Assembly: GCF_045865535.1 (NCBI RefSeq)
Contig: NZ_AP031406.1
Span: 2,356,001-2,420,000, forward strand
Direction: 5' to 3'
DNA from: Ruthenibacterium komagatae
GTDB lineage: Bacteria > Bacillota > Clostridia > Oscillospirales > Ruminococcaceae
Length of the DNA: 64,000 nt
Shown: positions 1 through 6,299 of the stretch, in pieces
Layout of the letters: each line of letters begins with the position of its first letter
Position numbering within the stretch: the first letter of the stretch is position 1
Made by a program: the position numbers and the translations under genes
The notes under the pieces: generated by a model
Told to the model about the DNA's origin: nothing
The model's database searches: none
The model's input: the letters and a program-made list of their open reading frames with translations, nothing else

Positions 1-1
1 C

Positions 2-430
2 TTTGATGAGGCTCTGGGCCGCCGGGATTTGAACGGGCTGGAAAAGATGCGCCTTGTCATCCGTCTGTCCGGGCAGGACGCCCGGCGCAATGAGATGACC
101 CGGCAGGCGATCCCTCTTTTGAAGAATCCCCGGGTGCTGGCCCAGACCATGGAAAGCAACCAGAAGGTCCTGGCGCCCTTGTGGCGCAAGCTGCTGGAAG
201 AGGGCAACCGGGACGGTTCCCTGCACACAGAGTACGCCGACGAGCTGGCCGAGGTGCTGCCCATGCTGACCAACCTGTGGATGGGCGCCGGCTTTGCGGA
301 CGGACAGGCGGCCATGATGCGCCGGGTGCATTTTCTGGCGGATCTGCTGGAGAAAATGGGCGTGCCGCTGTTTGACCAGGCGCTTTTCGACAGTATGGAG
401 CAGTACATCCGTGCACTGTGTGACCGGTGA
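2..430 (+). CDS. TetR/AcrR-type regulator, C-terminal part (5' end outside window)
   Basis: The frame is open from the window edge, so the N-terminal helix-turn-helix is not visible; about 142 residues remain. A TTG at 29 is in frame but has no ribosome-binding site and is not taken as the start. The visible part is helical with alternating hydrophobic and charged residues; the segment LLEEGNRDGSLHTEYADEL resembles the ligand-binding/dimerisation domain of TetR proteins. A drug-exporter-like MFS gene lies 178 bp downstream, and two perfect palindromes in the gap look like TetR operators, which supports the assignment. The family call is inferred from the C-terminal half and the context only. 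Confidence 0.65.
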   Translation, partial: FDEALGRRDLNGLEKMRLVIRLSGQDARRNEMTRQAIPLLKNPRVLAQTMESNQKVLAPLWRKLLEEGNRDGSLHTEYADELAEVLPMLTNLWMGAGFADGQAAMMRRVHFLADLLEKMGVPLFDQALFDSMEQYIRALCDR

Positions 431-495
431 GCGGTCCCTGGCTTTTGCAGCCGCGCCGAAAGGCAAAAGCGCCCCGGCGCGGTTTTCGTTTCGAA

Positions 496-520
496 AGATA
501 CATACTTTTGGTATGTATCT
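496..520. promoter_or_regulatory. palindromic operator 1 (TetR-type)
   Basis: A perfect inverted repeat, AGATACATAC-N5-GTATGTATCT, lies between the TetR-like gene and the MFS exporter gene. A second palindrome with the same CATAC/GTATG core follows 45 bp later. Binding by the neighbouring regulator is inferred. Confidence 0.7.
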
Positions 521-564
521 GAGGTAGCCTCAAAAAATGAAAAGAGGGGCGGTCTGCAATGATA

Positions 565-583
565 CATACCTTCCGAAGGTATG
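565..583. promoter_or_regulatory. palindromic operator 2 (TetR-type)
   Basis: A perfect inverted repeat, CATACCTTC-C-GAAGGTATG, lies just upstream of the MFS gene's ribosome-binding site at 595-599. It shares the CATAC...GTATG outer core with operator 1. A repressor bound here would block transcription of the exporter. Confidence 0.65.
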
Positions 584-608
584 AAATAAACAACAGGAGT
601 GAAGAAGC

Positions 609-1841
609 ATGAATCAGAAGAATTTGCGCTGCGCGGCAGAGGGGCCGCTGTTCACCCGGAATTTCACGCTGCTGCTGTTGGGGCAGGTGTGTTCGCTGGC
701 GGGCAATGGGATGCTGCGGTTCGCCCTGTCCATGTACGTGCTGGAGCAGACCGGCTCCGCCGGGATCTACGGCGGCATTCTGGCCGTGGGCACAGCGCTG
801 GCCGTGGTGCTCTCGCCGGTGGGCGGCGTGCTGGCCGACCGTTTGGACCGGCGAAAGCTGATGGTGGCGCTGGACGGCCTTTCGGGCCTGTGCGCCCTGA
901 CGGCCGCGCTGTTCTTTTCCCACAGGAGCGGCGTGTGGATGCTGGGGGTCTTATCGGTGGCACTGGCGGTGCCCGCGGCGCTGGAAACGCCGGTGACCCA
1001 GGCCAGCATTCCGCAGATGCACCGGGGCGGAAACCTGATCCGCGCCAATGCGGCGGCAGCACAGGTGCAGGCGCTGGCCGGGCTGGCCGCGCCGGTGCTG
1101 GGCGGATTGTTCTACGGGGCCTTTGGCGTTCGGGCGGCGTTGTGGACCGCGGCGGTGTGCTTCTCATTCACCGCCGGGTTTGAGTGTTTTCTGCAGCTGC
1201 CCCCGGTGCCGGGTGCTTCCCATGGGGGGCATGGTCTGGCCGGGGCGCTTCGGTTCCTTCGGGTCGAACAGCCCCGGGCCGGAGGTCTTCTGGGTTTGGG
1301 GGCGCTGGCCAATTTTCTGGTGGTCGGTCTGGCGGCGGTGGGATTTCCGTACCTGGTGCGCACGGTGCTGGGCATGTCCGCCCAAGTGTACGGCGCGGCC
1401 GAGGGATTGGTGGGCGCGTCGGCACTGGCGGGAAGCGTGGCTGCGTCCGCGCTGGCCGGCCGTGCAGGTACCGGACGGCTGCATCTTGTTTTAGTGGCCA
1501 TGGGAGCGGTGTTTGTGCCGGCCTGTGCGCTGCCCCTTTTGCCCGGTGCGGGCGCCCGGTGTGCGGCGCTGGTGGTGCTGTTCTGCCTGGGGCAGGCGCT
1601 GGCCAGTCTGTTTTCGGTGTTTGCCATCAGTGCGCTGGGCGCGTGCACGCCCCCGGCCATGACCGGCCGCGTCATGGCGTTCACCGCAGCGGCGGTGCAG
1701 GCGGCGCAGCCTGCGGGTCAGCTGTTGTACGGGGTGCTGTTCGACACGCTGCCCGGATTTTGGGTGCTGAGCGTCACAGGTGCGGCACTGGCGGTGCTGG
1801 GCGCACTGTTTGCGCCGCTGTTTCGCCGCCCCTGGAACTGA
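609..1841 (+). CDS. MFS exporter, DHA3/MFS_3 type
   Basis: This 410-residue protein has about twelve hydrophobic segments. The N-terminal FTRNFTLLLLGQ segment and the GGVLADRLDRRKLM loop between helices 2 and 3 are typical of the MFS_3 branch, which includes macrolide-type efflux permeases. ATG 609 was chosen because AGGAG sits nine bases upstream. The gene follows a TetR-like regulator and two operator palindromes, an arrangement usual for inducible export of toxic small molecules. Length is normal for the family. The substrate cannot be told from sequence. Confidence 0.8.
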   Translation: MNQKNLRCAAEGPLFTRNFTLLLLGQVCSLAGNGMLRFALSMYVLEQTGSAGIYGGILAVGTALAVVLSPVGGVLADRLDRRKLMVALDGLSGLCALTAALFFSHRSGVWMLGVLSVALAVPAALETPVTQASIPQMHRGGNLIRANAAAAQVQALAGLAAPVLGGLFYGAFGVRAALWTAAVCFSFTAGFECFLQLPPVPGASHGGHGLAGALRFLRVEQPRAGGLLGLGALANFLVVGLAAVGFPYLVRTVLGMSAQVYGAAEGLVGASALAGSVAASALAGRAGTGRLHLVLVAMGAVFVPACALPLLPGAGARCAALVVLFCLGQALASLFSVFAISALGACTPPAMTGRVMAFTAAAVQAAQPAGQLLYGVLFDTLPGFWVLSVTGAALAVLGALFAPLFRRPWN

Positions 1842-1946
1842 TTTTTTGGAAAAAATGTCTTCGGGGTGGTTTTTTTCATACAAATCATGTACAATAAAAG
1901 AATCGTGAAAAAATATGCCCCTGCGGCCTGTGGGAGGAGAGACAGA

Positions 1947-3545
1947 TTGTACCAGATCCAGAAATTCTTCCGAAAAACCGGAAAGGCATTGCAGCGTTTC
2001 TTCCGGCGCGTGCGAAAAGGAAGCCCGCTGGACATCGCCATTCTGGCGGTGACCTGCCTGCTTGTGGTGGTGCTGATCGCCATCCTGGTGATGACCCTTG
2101 CCGGCGCCAAAGAGCCGGTTTCCACCCCTTCTTCGACGGTTTCGGTCAGCGAGAGTTATGACATGAACGCCAATTCCCTGGCGGTGGAGGAGTACGACGG
2201 CACGGTGCTGCCCAAAACCGAGGACGCCGGACAGGAGTACGTGGACAACACGCTGTTCATCGGCGACTCCAACACCGAGCGCATGGTAGTTTACGGTGCG
2301 ACCACCTGGGAAAACAACCTGGGCGTCACCGGCATGGGCATTCAGGACGTGACCGGAACACCGACACAGAAGTTTTCCGGGTATTCTTCGCTGGTGCTGG
2401 TTCCCAAAGCAGTGGAGATGCTGCAGCCGCAGCGCATCATCATCACCTTCGGCACCAACAACACCGGCTGGTCGGCCGACGTGTTTGCGCAGCAGTATAA
2501 AAAGGCGCTGGATGCCATCCACGAGGCCTATCCTTACGCGGACATCATCATCAACGCCGTTTCCCCCGTGGCCAAGGAGCGGGCGTATCCCAACATCAGC
2601 ATGCAGACCATTGACAGCTTCAATCAGGCGCTGCTGGAGCTGGCACGGGAAGAGGGCTATACCTTCCTGAATTCCAGCGAGGCGCTGAAGGATGCTTCCA
2701 CCGGTTATGCAAAAAGCGGCTATATGGTCAGCGACGGCGTGCACCTGAGCCAGACCGGCATGGACGCGCTGATGGAATACATCCGCACCCACGCCCATGA
2801 GACCGAGGACACACGGCCCACTGTGACCAATGTTCCCACCCATGTGGCGCCGCCGGACGGCTTGTTTGTGACGGTCAACGAGCCGGAATCCTCTTCGTCC
2901 TCGTCCTCTTCGTCTTCCAGCGAAGCCCAGGGCAAGGTGAAAGTGGTATTCAGCGTGGCAGGCGACACGGCGGGCGGTTCGCTGAGCGGTACGCTTCAGC
3001 AGGAAGTGGCGCCCGGCTCCACCTGTTCCGCGGTGACGGCCAATGTGAACAGCGGCTATGCTGTGACCTGGGGCTGCAGCGTGGGAACCATCTCCAATGT
3101 GAACAATCCCTCGCTTTCCTTCAATGTGCCCGCCTATGTGGAAGGCGGCACCACCATCACCGTGACGGCCAGCTTCAAGAAGACCGTGTGCGAGCATGTC
3201 TATGACGCCGGTGTGATCACCACTCAGCCCACCTGCGGCGCGGCAGGCGTCAAGACCTTTACCTGCACCAAGTGCCAGGCCACCTACACCGAGCAGGTGC
3301 CGGCCACCGGTGCGCACAATTTCAGCATTCTTGTCAGTGAAACGCCCGCTCAGGTGGGCGTGGACGGCTCCCGGGTGTATCAGTGCTCCGTGTGCGGCGC
3401 ACAGTACACCGAGGTGATTCCTGCGCTGCCGGCACCGCCTTCTTCCAGCACGGCGCCGCCGCCTTCTTCGCCGCCTACCTCTACACCTACCAATTCTACG
3501 CCCACCGGCACGGAGACAAACTCCACTGCGCAGCCGGCGGCATAA
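1947..3545 (+). CDS. membrane-anchored SGNH/GDSL-type hydrolase with C-terminal Cys-pair repeats
   Basis: The 532-residue product has a basic N-terminus and one membrane segment (about residues 30-52), then an extracellular SGNH-type domain. The nucleophile block reads FIGDSNTER, followed by GTNN and DGVH near its end, matching SGNH blocks I, III and V. A poly-Ser linker (about residues 317-327) leads to two beta-rich repeats containing the pairs CTKC and CSVC, a pattern common in clostridial surface proteins, and a Pro/Ser/Thr-rich tail. The start is TTG 1947, because GGGAGGAGA lies just upstream; the ATG 27 codons earlier lacks a ribosome-binding site. Likely a cell-envelope esterase or acetyl-hydrolase; substrate unknown. 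Confidence 0.75.
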   Translation: MYQIQKFFRKTGKALQRFFRRVRKGSPLDIAILAVTCLLVVVLIAILVMTLAGAKEPVSTPSSTVSVSESYDMNANSLAVEEYDGTVLPKTEDAGQEYVDNTLFIGDSNTERMVVYGATTWENNLGVTGMGIQDVTGTPTQKFSGYSSLVLVPKAVEMLQPQRIIITFGTNNTGWSADVFAQQYKKALDAIHEAYPYADIIINAVSPVAKERAYPNISMQTIDSFNQALLELAREEGYTFLNSSEALKDASTGYAKSGYMVSDGVHLSQTGMDALMEYIRTHAHETEDTRPTVTNVPTHVAPPDGLFVTVNEPESSSSSSSSSSSEAQGKVKVVFSVAGDTAGGSLSGTLQQEVAPGSTCSAVTANVNSGYAVTWGCSVGTISNVNNPSLSFNVPAYVEGGTTITVTASFKKTVCEHVYDAGVITTQPTCGAAGVKTFTCTKCQATYTEQVPATGAHNFSILVSETPAQVGVDGSRVYQCSVCGAQYTEVIPALPAPPSSSTAPPPSSPPTSTPTNSTPTGTETNSTAQPAA

Positions 3546-3555
3546 ATGCATTCAG

Positions 3556-3582
3556 GCGGTCCCTTCGGGGACCGCTTTTTTT
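3556..3582 (+). terminator. intrinsic terminator after the SGNH hydrolase
   Basis: GCGGTCCC-TTCG-GGGACCGC is followed by seven T residues. The UUCG tetraloop and perfect 8-bp stem make this a strong rho-independent terminator. Confidence 0.9.
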
Positions 3583-3592
3583 GTGCCATTTT

Positions 3593-3622
3593 GTATAGGC
3601 GGGCGCATTTCAACAAATACTA
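3593..3622 (+). promoter_or_regulatory. possible sigma-G (forespore) promoter of spoVT
   Basis: GTATA (3593-3597) and AATACTA (3616-3622) are separated by 18 bp. They match the Bacillus sigma-G elements GHATR and CATHHTA except at the first base of the -10. spoVT is sigma-G-transcribed in Bacillus subtilis, so position and gene agree. Confidence 0.45.
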
Positions 3623-3652
3623 CAAGCAACGCATTGAGGGAGGCATAGAAAG

Positions 3653-4171
3653 ATGAAGGCAACTGGAATTGTGCGCCGCATCGATGATCTGGGGCGCGTG
3701 GTGATCCCCAAGGAGATTCGCCGCACACAGATGATCCGCGTGGGAGACCCGCTGGAAATTTTTGTTTCCAGCACCGGTGAAGTGATTTTCAAAAAATACA
3801 GCCCCGTGGGCGAACTGGCCGGCGAGGCGGAACATCTGGTGGAAGCGCTGTACAAAAACGCCGGTGTTTCGGCGCTGGTCACGGACCGGGACAAGGTGGT
3901 GGCTGCTGCGGGCAGTTTGCGCCCGGCCGCAGGGCAGGCGCTGGCGCCGGAGTACAGCAGCCGCATGGAGGCGCGCCGGCTGTACGCACAGGACGGAACC
4001 TTGTTCGACGTGTGCGCCGGGGTGGGGGCCGGGCTCATGACTCCCATTCTGAGCAGCGGCGATTTGATCGGCAGCGTGGCGATCCGGCAGGGCGAAGCGG
4101 CCAACCAGGAATGCGCGGCTATGCTGGCGCGTGTGGCGGCGTTCTTTCTGGGGCGCAGGCTGGAAGAGTAA
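3653..4171 (+). CDS. spoVT: stage V sporulation protein T (AbrB-like forespore regulator)
   Basis: The 172-residue protein begins MKATGIVRRIDDLGRVVIPK, the signature of the SpoVT/AbrB swapped-hairpin DNA-binding domain (residues 1-50). The rest (about 55-172) fits the GAF-like domain of SpoVT; the family is normally about 178 residues. SpoVT is a transcription factor that adjusts forespore sigma-G genes and spore coat and germination properties. ATG 3653 is preceded by GGGAGGC. It is a single gene with a sigma-G-like promoter upstream. Its presence indicates a sporulating lineage. Confidence 0.93.
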   Translation: MKATGIVRRIDDLGRVVIPKEIRRTQMIRVGDPLEIFVSSTGEVIFKKYSPVGELAGEAEHLVEALYKNAGVSALVTDRDKVVAAAGSLRPAAGQALAPEYSSRMEARRLYAQDGTLFDVCAGVGAGLMTPILSSGDLIGSVAIRQGEAANQECAAMLARVAAFFLGRRLEE

Positions 4172-4220
4172 ACACAGGGCGGCACCGTTACGGCGCCGCC
4201 ATGTTCTGCTATTGGATTAA

Positions 4221-4245
4221 AAATTTAATGTTTTTCATTAAATTT
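4221..4245. promoter_or_regulatory. inverted repeat beside the DUF2975 promoter
   Basis: AAATTTAATG-TTTTT-CATTAAATTT is a perfect 10-bp inverted repeat ending four bases before the -35 box at 4249. It is a candidate operator, perhaps for the XRE protein encoded at the end of the same operon. Confidence 0.55.
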
Positions 4246-4248
4246 GTG

Positions 4249-4277
4249 TTGAAAAAAGAAGAGCAGTCGATTACAAT
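4249..4277 (+). promoter_or_regulatory. sigma-A promoter of the DUF2975/XRE operon
   Basis: TTGAAA (4249-4254), a 17-bp spacer and TACAAT (4272-4277) form a near-consensus housekeeping promoter directly upstream of the ribosome-binding site. Confidence 0.75.
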
Positions 4278-4295
4278 GAAAGTGAGGTGAGGAAG

Positions 4296-4919
4296 ATGAA
4301 GCAGCTGTCAGCATGGATGCGGGAGCCTGTGGCCCGCGCGGCGGCGCAGTTTTTGCGTGTGATTTGTTATTTTGTGATCGGCTTTTTCCTGTTGGGGCTG
4401 CTTTTGAGCGCCCTGGGGCGCCAGACCTTTGAATTGCACACGGGCGAAGGCGTATACGAGCGCGCCATTTACGCAGAGGAAAACCACGAACCGGCTTCCC
4501 GCAGCCTGACCGTCACGTCCCCCGATTCGGTGTACGTGTGGGCACAGGACGGCGAGATCGACCCGGCGGTGCGGGTCTTTCTGGTTTTATTGTACGCGGT
4601 GAACGCGGTGCCGCTGGTTGCGGCCTATTGGATTTTGAGCCGGGTGTTTGCCAATATCCACCGGGGCGAAATTTTTTCGCAGCGAAACGCTGCCGGCCTG
4701 CTGTATTACGGTCTGCTGCAGCTTTTCACGGCGCTGCTGGTCCCGTTCCTCAAGCTGGGGCTTTGCGGACTGTTCAATCTGTTTTCCCAAAGCCGGATCG
4801 CCCTTTCCACCGGGCAAAATCTGCTGAACAACGCCATTCCCAGCATTGCGGTTCTGGTGGCGGCGTATATCCTCTCGTACGGGGTCAGCCTGCAGGACGA
4901 GGTGGACCACACATTATGA
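4296..4919 (+). CDS. DUF2975 membrane protein
   Basis: This 207-residue protein has four predicted membrane segments (about residues 20-42, 95-117, 130-155 and 180-200) and a long extracytoplasmic loop between the first two. This matches DUF2975 proteins, which are commonly encoded just before a small YozG-like XRE regulator, as here. ATG 4296 is preferred over GTG 4287 because GAGGTGAGG precedes it. Its stop codon overlaps the next start (ATGA), so the two genes are translationally coupled. The biochemical function of the family is not known. Confidence 0.75.
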   Translation: MKQLSAWMREPVARAAAQFLRVICYFVIGFFLLGLLLSALGRQTFELHTGEGVYERAIYAEENHEPASRSLTVTSPDSVYVWAQDGEIDPAVRVFLVLLYAVNAVPLVAAYWILSRVFANIHRGEIFSQRNAAGLLYYGLLQLFTALLVPFLKLGLCGLFNLFSQSRIALSTGQNLLNNAIPSIAVLVAAYILSYGVSLQDEVDHTL

Positions 4920-5134
4920 TCATCATTCGACTGGACCGGGTCCTGGCGGACCGAAAAATGCGGCTGAACGATCTGGCTGCCAAAGTGGGCATTTCCAATG
5001 TCAATTTATCGTACTTAAAAACCGGGAAAGTGCGGGCGGTGCGCTTCAGCACGCTGGATGCCATCTGCAAAGCGCTGGACTGCCAGCCCGGCGACATTCT
5101 GGAATACGTGGAAGACGAAGAAGAAGGGTGCTGA
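4916..5134 (+). CDS. small XRE-family regulator (YozG-like)
   Basis: The 72-residue protein is essentially one Cro/XRE helix-turn-helix: MIIIRLDRVLADRKMRLNDL leads into the segment KVGISNVNLSYLKTGK and ends in an acidic tail. The family typically begins MI(I/V)xLDxLL and partners DUF2975 proteins. It starts inside the stop codon of the preceding gene (ATGA at 4916-4919). A likely role is repression of its own operon through the inverted repeat at 4221-4245; that link is inference. Confidence 0.85.
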   Translation: MIIIRLDRVLADRKMRLNDLAAKVGISNVNLSYLKTGKVRAVRFSTLDAICKALDCQPGDILEYVEDEEEGC

Positions 5135-5156
5135 CTGGCGGTCGGCACCCTTCTTT
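5126..5156 (+). terminator. terminator overlapping the XRE stop codon
   Basis: GGGTGC (5126-5131) pairs with GCACCC (5145-5150), followed by TTCTTT. The 5' arm lies within the last codons of the XRE gene. Confidence 0.55.
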
Positions 5157-5157
5157 G

Positions 5158-5298
5158 TCACAAGTCGTCGGCGTCCTGCACGGGCGTCTCGGCGGGATCT
5201 TCGGGGCGGCCGGTGTAGCTGCCGAAGGGGTCCGCCGGGTCCGGCCGCGCACGGCGTGCGGCGCGCACGGCCGGCGCGTTCATAGGGTCTTTTTTCAT
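5158..5298 (-). CDS. small conserved-looking 46-aa protein ending PVQDADDL
   Basis: On the minus strand an excellent AAAGGAGGA ribosome-binding site precedes ATG at 5296-5298; the ORF encodes 46 residues with MKKDPMNAP at the start, the motif FGSYTGRPEDPAE in the middle and PVQDADDL at the end. I recall small Clostridia proteins with a DPxGSYTG...PVQDADDL pattern and no known function; this comes from memory, not a search. The protein is Pro-, Ala- and Asp-rich, without a membrane segment. It is divergent from the LCP-like gene, and the 77-bp gap between them is nearly symmetrical. Confidence 0.7.
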   Translation of the reverse strand: MKKDPMNAPAVRAARRARPDPADPFGSYTGRPEDPAETPVQDADDL

Positions 5299-5309
5299 GG
5301 CTGGTCCTC

Positions 5310-5371
5310 CTTTCCGTTTGTATATAACATGTGCCGGCGGGCCATGCTATATACATCATGGAAAGGAGGGG
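5310..5371. promoter_or_regulatory. mirror-symmetric divergent control region
   Basis: Between the divergent 46-aa gene and the LCP-like gene, TATATAACATG (5320-5330) faces CATGCTATATA (5343-5353), an inverted repeat with one mismatch. Each half is followed outward by TATACA and then GGAAAGGAGG, so both directions share the same -10-like and Shine-Dalgarno layout with very short leaders. No clear -35 was seen on either side. Confidence 0.45.
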
Positions 5372-5375
5372 GAAG

Positions 5376-6239
5376 ATGAAGCGTTCCAAACTGTTCTGGC
5401 GCTCGCTGCTGATGTCGCTGGCGGTGATTCTGCCCTTCTATCTGGTGGTGGCGGCGTATGGGTTCAGCCGGGCGGCCCCGGTGCAGGAGATCCGCACGGA
5501 TGTGCCCATCACGCACCCCACTTCCACCGACGCCAAAACCCTTCTGGTGATGACCGGCGCCGAAGAGCCGGAGCACTTTGTGCTGCTTCGGTTTGACGCC
5601 ATGGAAAACCGGGTTGCCACCATGGCGGTGCCCGCCCAGCTGGCCGTGCCCGGGACGGGCGGCCAGCAAAGCCTGCTGCAGGCGGTGCAGAGCGCGGGCC
5701 CGGCCCAGGCCGCGGAGCTTCTGTACCAGGTGCTGGGGGTTCCGGTCAGCGATTATGTGTACTGTGACGGGGATCTGCTGGCACAGCTGACGGCCGGGCT
5801 GGGAAACGCCAGCATGAGCCTGGCCAATTATATGAGCGCCGCCACCTTGGGCGAGCTGCAGCTGAGCATTCCGGGGGTGGGCAGCATGGCGCTCAACACC
5901 GAACTGTTCAGCCAGGTGCTGCAGGCGGGGGCGGCCAATCCGGAGCGGGAGCTGCTTTTGCGGGCCGAGGGATACCTGGCCTTTCTGAAGGCGGGCATGG
6001 AGCATTTGACCCAGGTGCTGCCCGACGCCATGCGCACGGCTGTGAGCCGGTGCTCCACCGCGCTGACCGCCACCAAAATCTACGATTATGAGCGCATTTT
6101 CCGCTTTTTGGAGAAGCAGTCGCCGGAGTGCCGGTCCTTTACGCTGCCGGGGGAATACGGCGAGGACGGTTTGTTCCGCCCCGGCCAGCAGGCGGATGCT
6201 GTGGTGCAAAGTTTCCTCAGCGGCGACGAGGCCGATTGA
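5376..6239 (+). CDS. divergent LCP-like (LytR-CpsA-Psr) membrane-anchored protein
   Basis: The 287-residue protein has a basic start (MKRSKLFWR), one membrane anchor (about residues 9-30) and an extracellular region. The pattern HFVLLRFDAMENRVATMAVP followed by a GGQQSLLQAVQ segment and a 'VPVSDYVYCDG' block resembles the order of motifs in LCP phosphotransferases, which attach glycopolymers to peptidoglycan. The usual arginine-rich active-site motifs are not obvious, so the activity may be lost or changed. ATG 5376 follows GGAAAGGAGGGGG. It is monocistronic and ends at a bidirectional terminator shared with galT. The family call is tentative. Confidence 0.5.
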   Translation: MKRSKLFWRSLLMSLAVILPFYLVVAAYGFSRAAPVQEIRTDVPITHPTSTDAKTLLVMTGAEEPEHFVLLRFDAMENRVATMAVPAQLAVPGTGGQQSLLQAVQSAGPAQAAELLYQVLGVPVSDYVYCDGDLLAQLTAGLGNASMSLANYMSAATLGELQLSIPGVGSMALNTELFSQVLQAGAANPERELLLRAEGYLAFLKAGMEHLTQVLPDAMRTAVSRCSTALTATKIYDYERIFRFLEKQSPECRSFTLPGEYGEDGLFRPGQQADAVVQSFLSGDEAD

Positions 6240-6258
6240 CAGGCGGCTTTGCAAAAAG

Positions 6259-6284
6259 AAAAAGGGAGGCATTGCCTCCCTTTT
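6259..6284. terminator. bidirectional terminator between the LCP-like gene and galT
   Basis: AAAAAGGGAGGC-ATT-GCCTCCCTTTT separates the two convergent genes; the flanking A and T runs serve both directions. Confidence 0.85.
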
Positions 6285-6299
6285 GGTGTTTGTGAAGTC

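Noticed and set aside
1867..1895. Promoter of the SGNH hydrolase gene
   Set aside because: TACAAT at 1890 is a fair -10, but no acceptable -35 lies 16-18 bp upstream.
2880..2930. TCC/TCG repeat as a phase-variable tract
   Set aside because: It is a mixed-codon poly-Ser linker; changes by whole codons would not shift the frame.
4178..4200. Terminator after spoVT
   Set aside because: GGCGGC and GCCGCC can pair but no T run follows; not listed as a feature.
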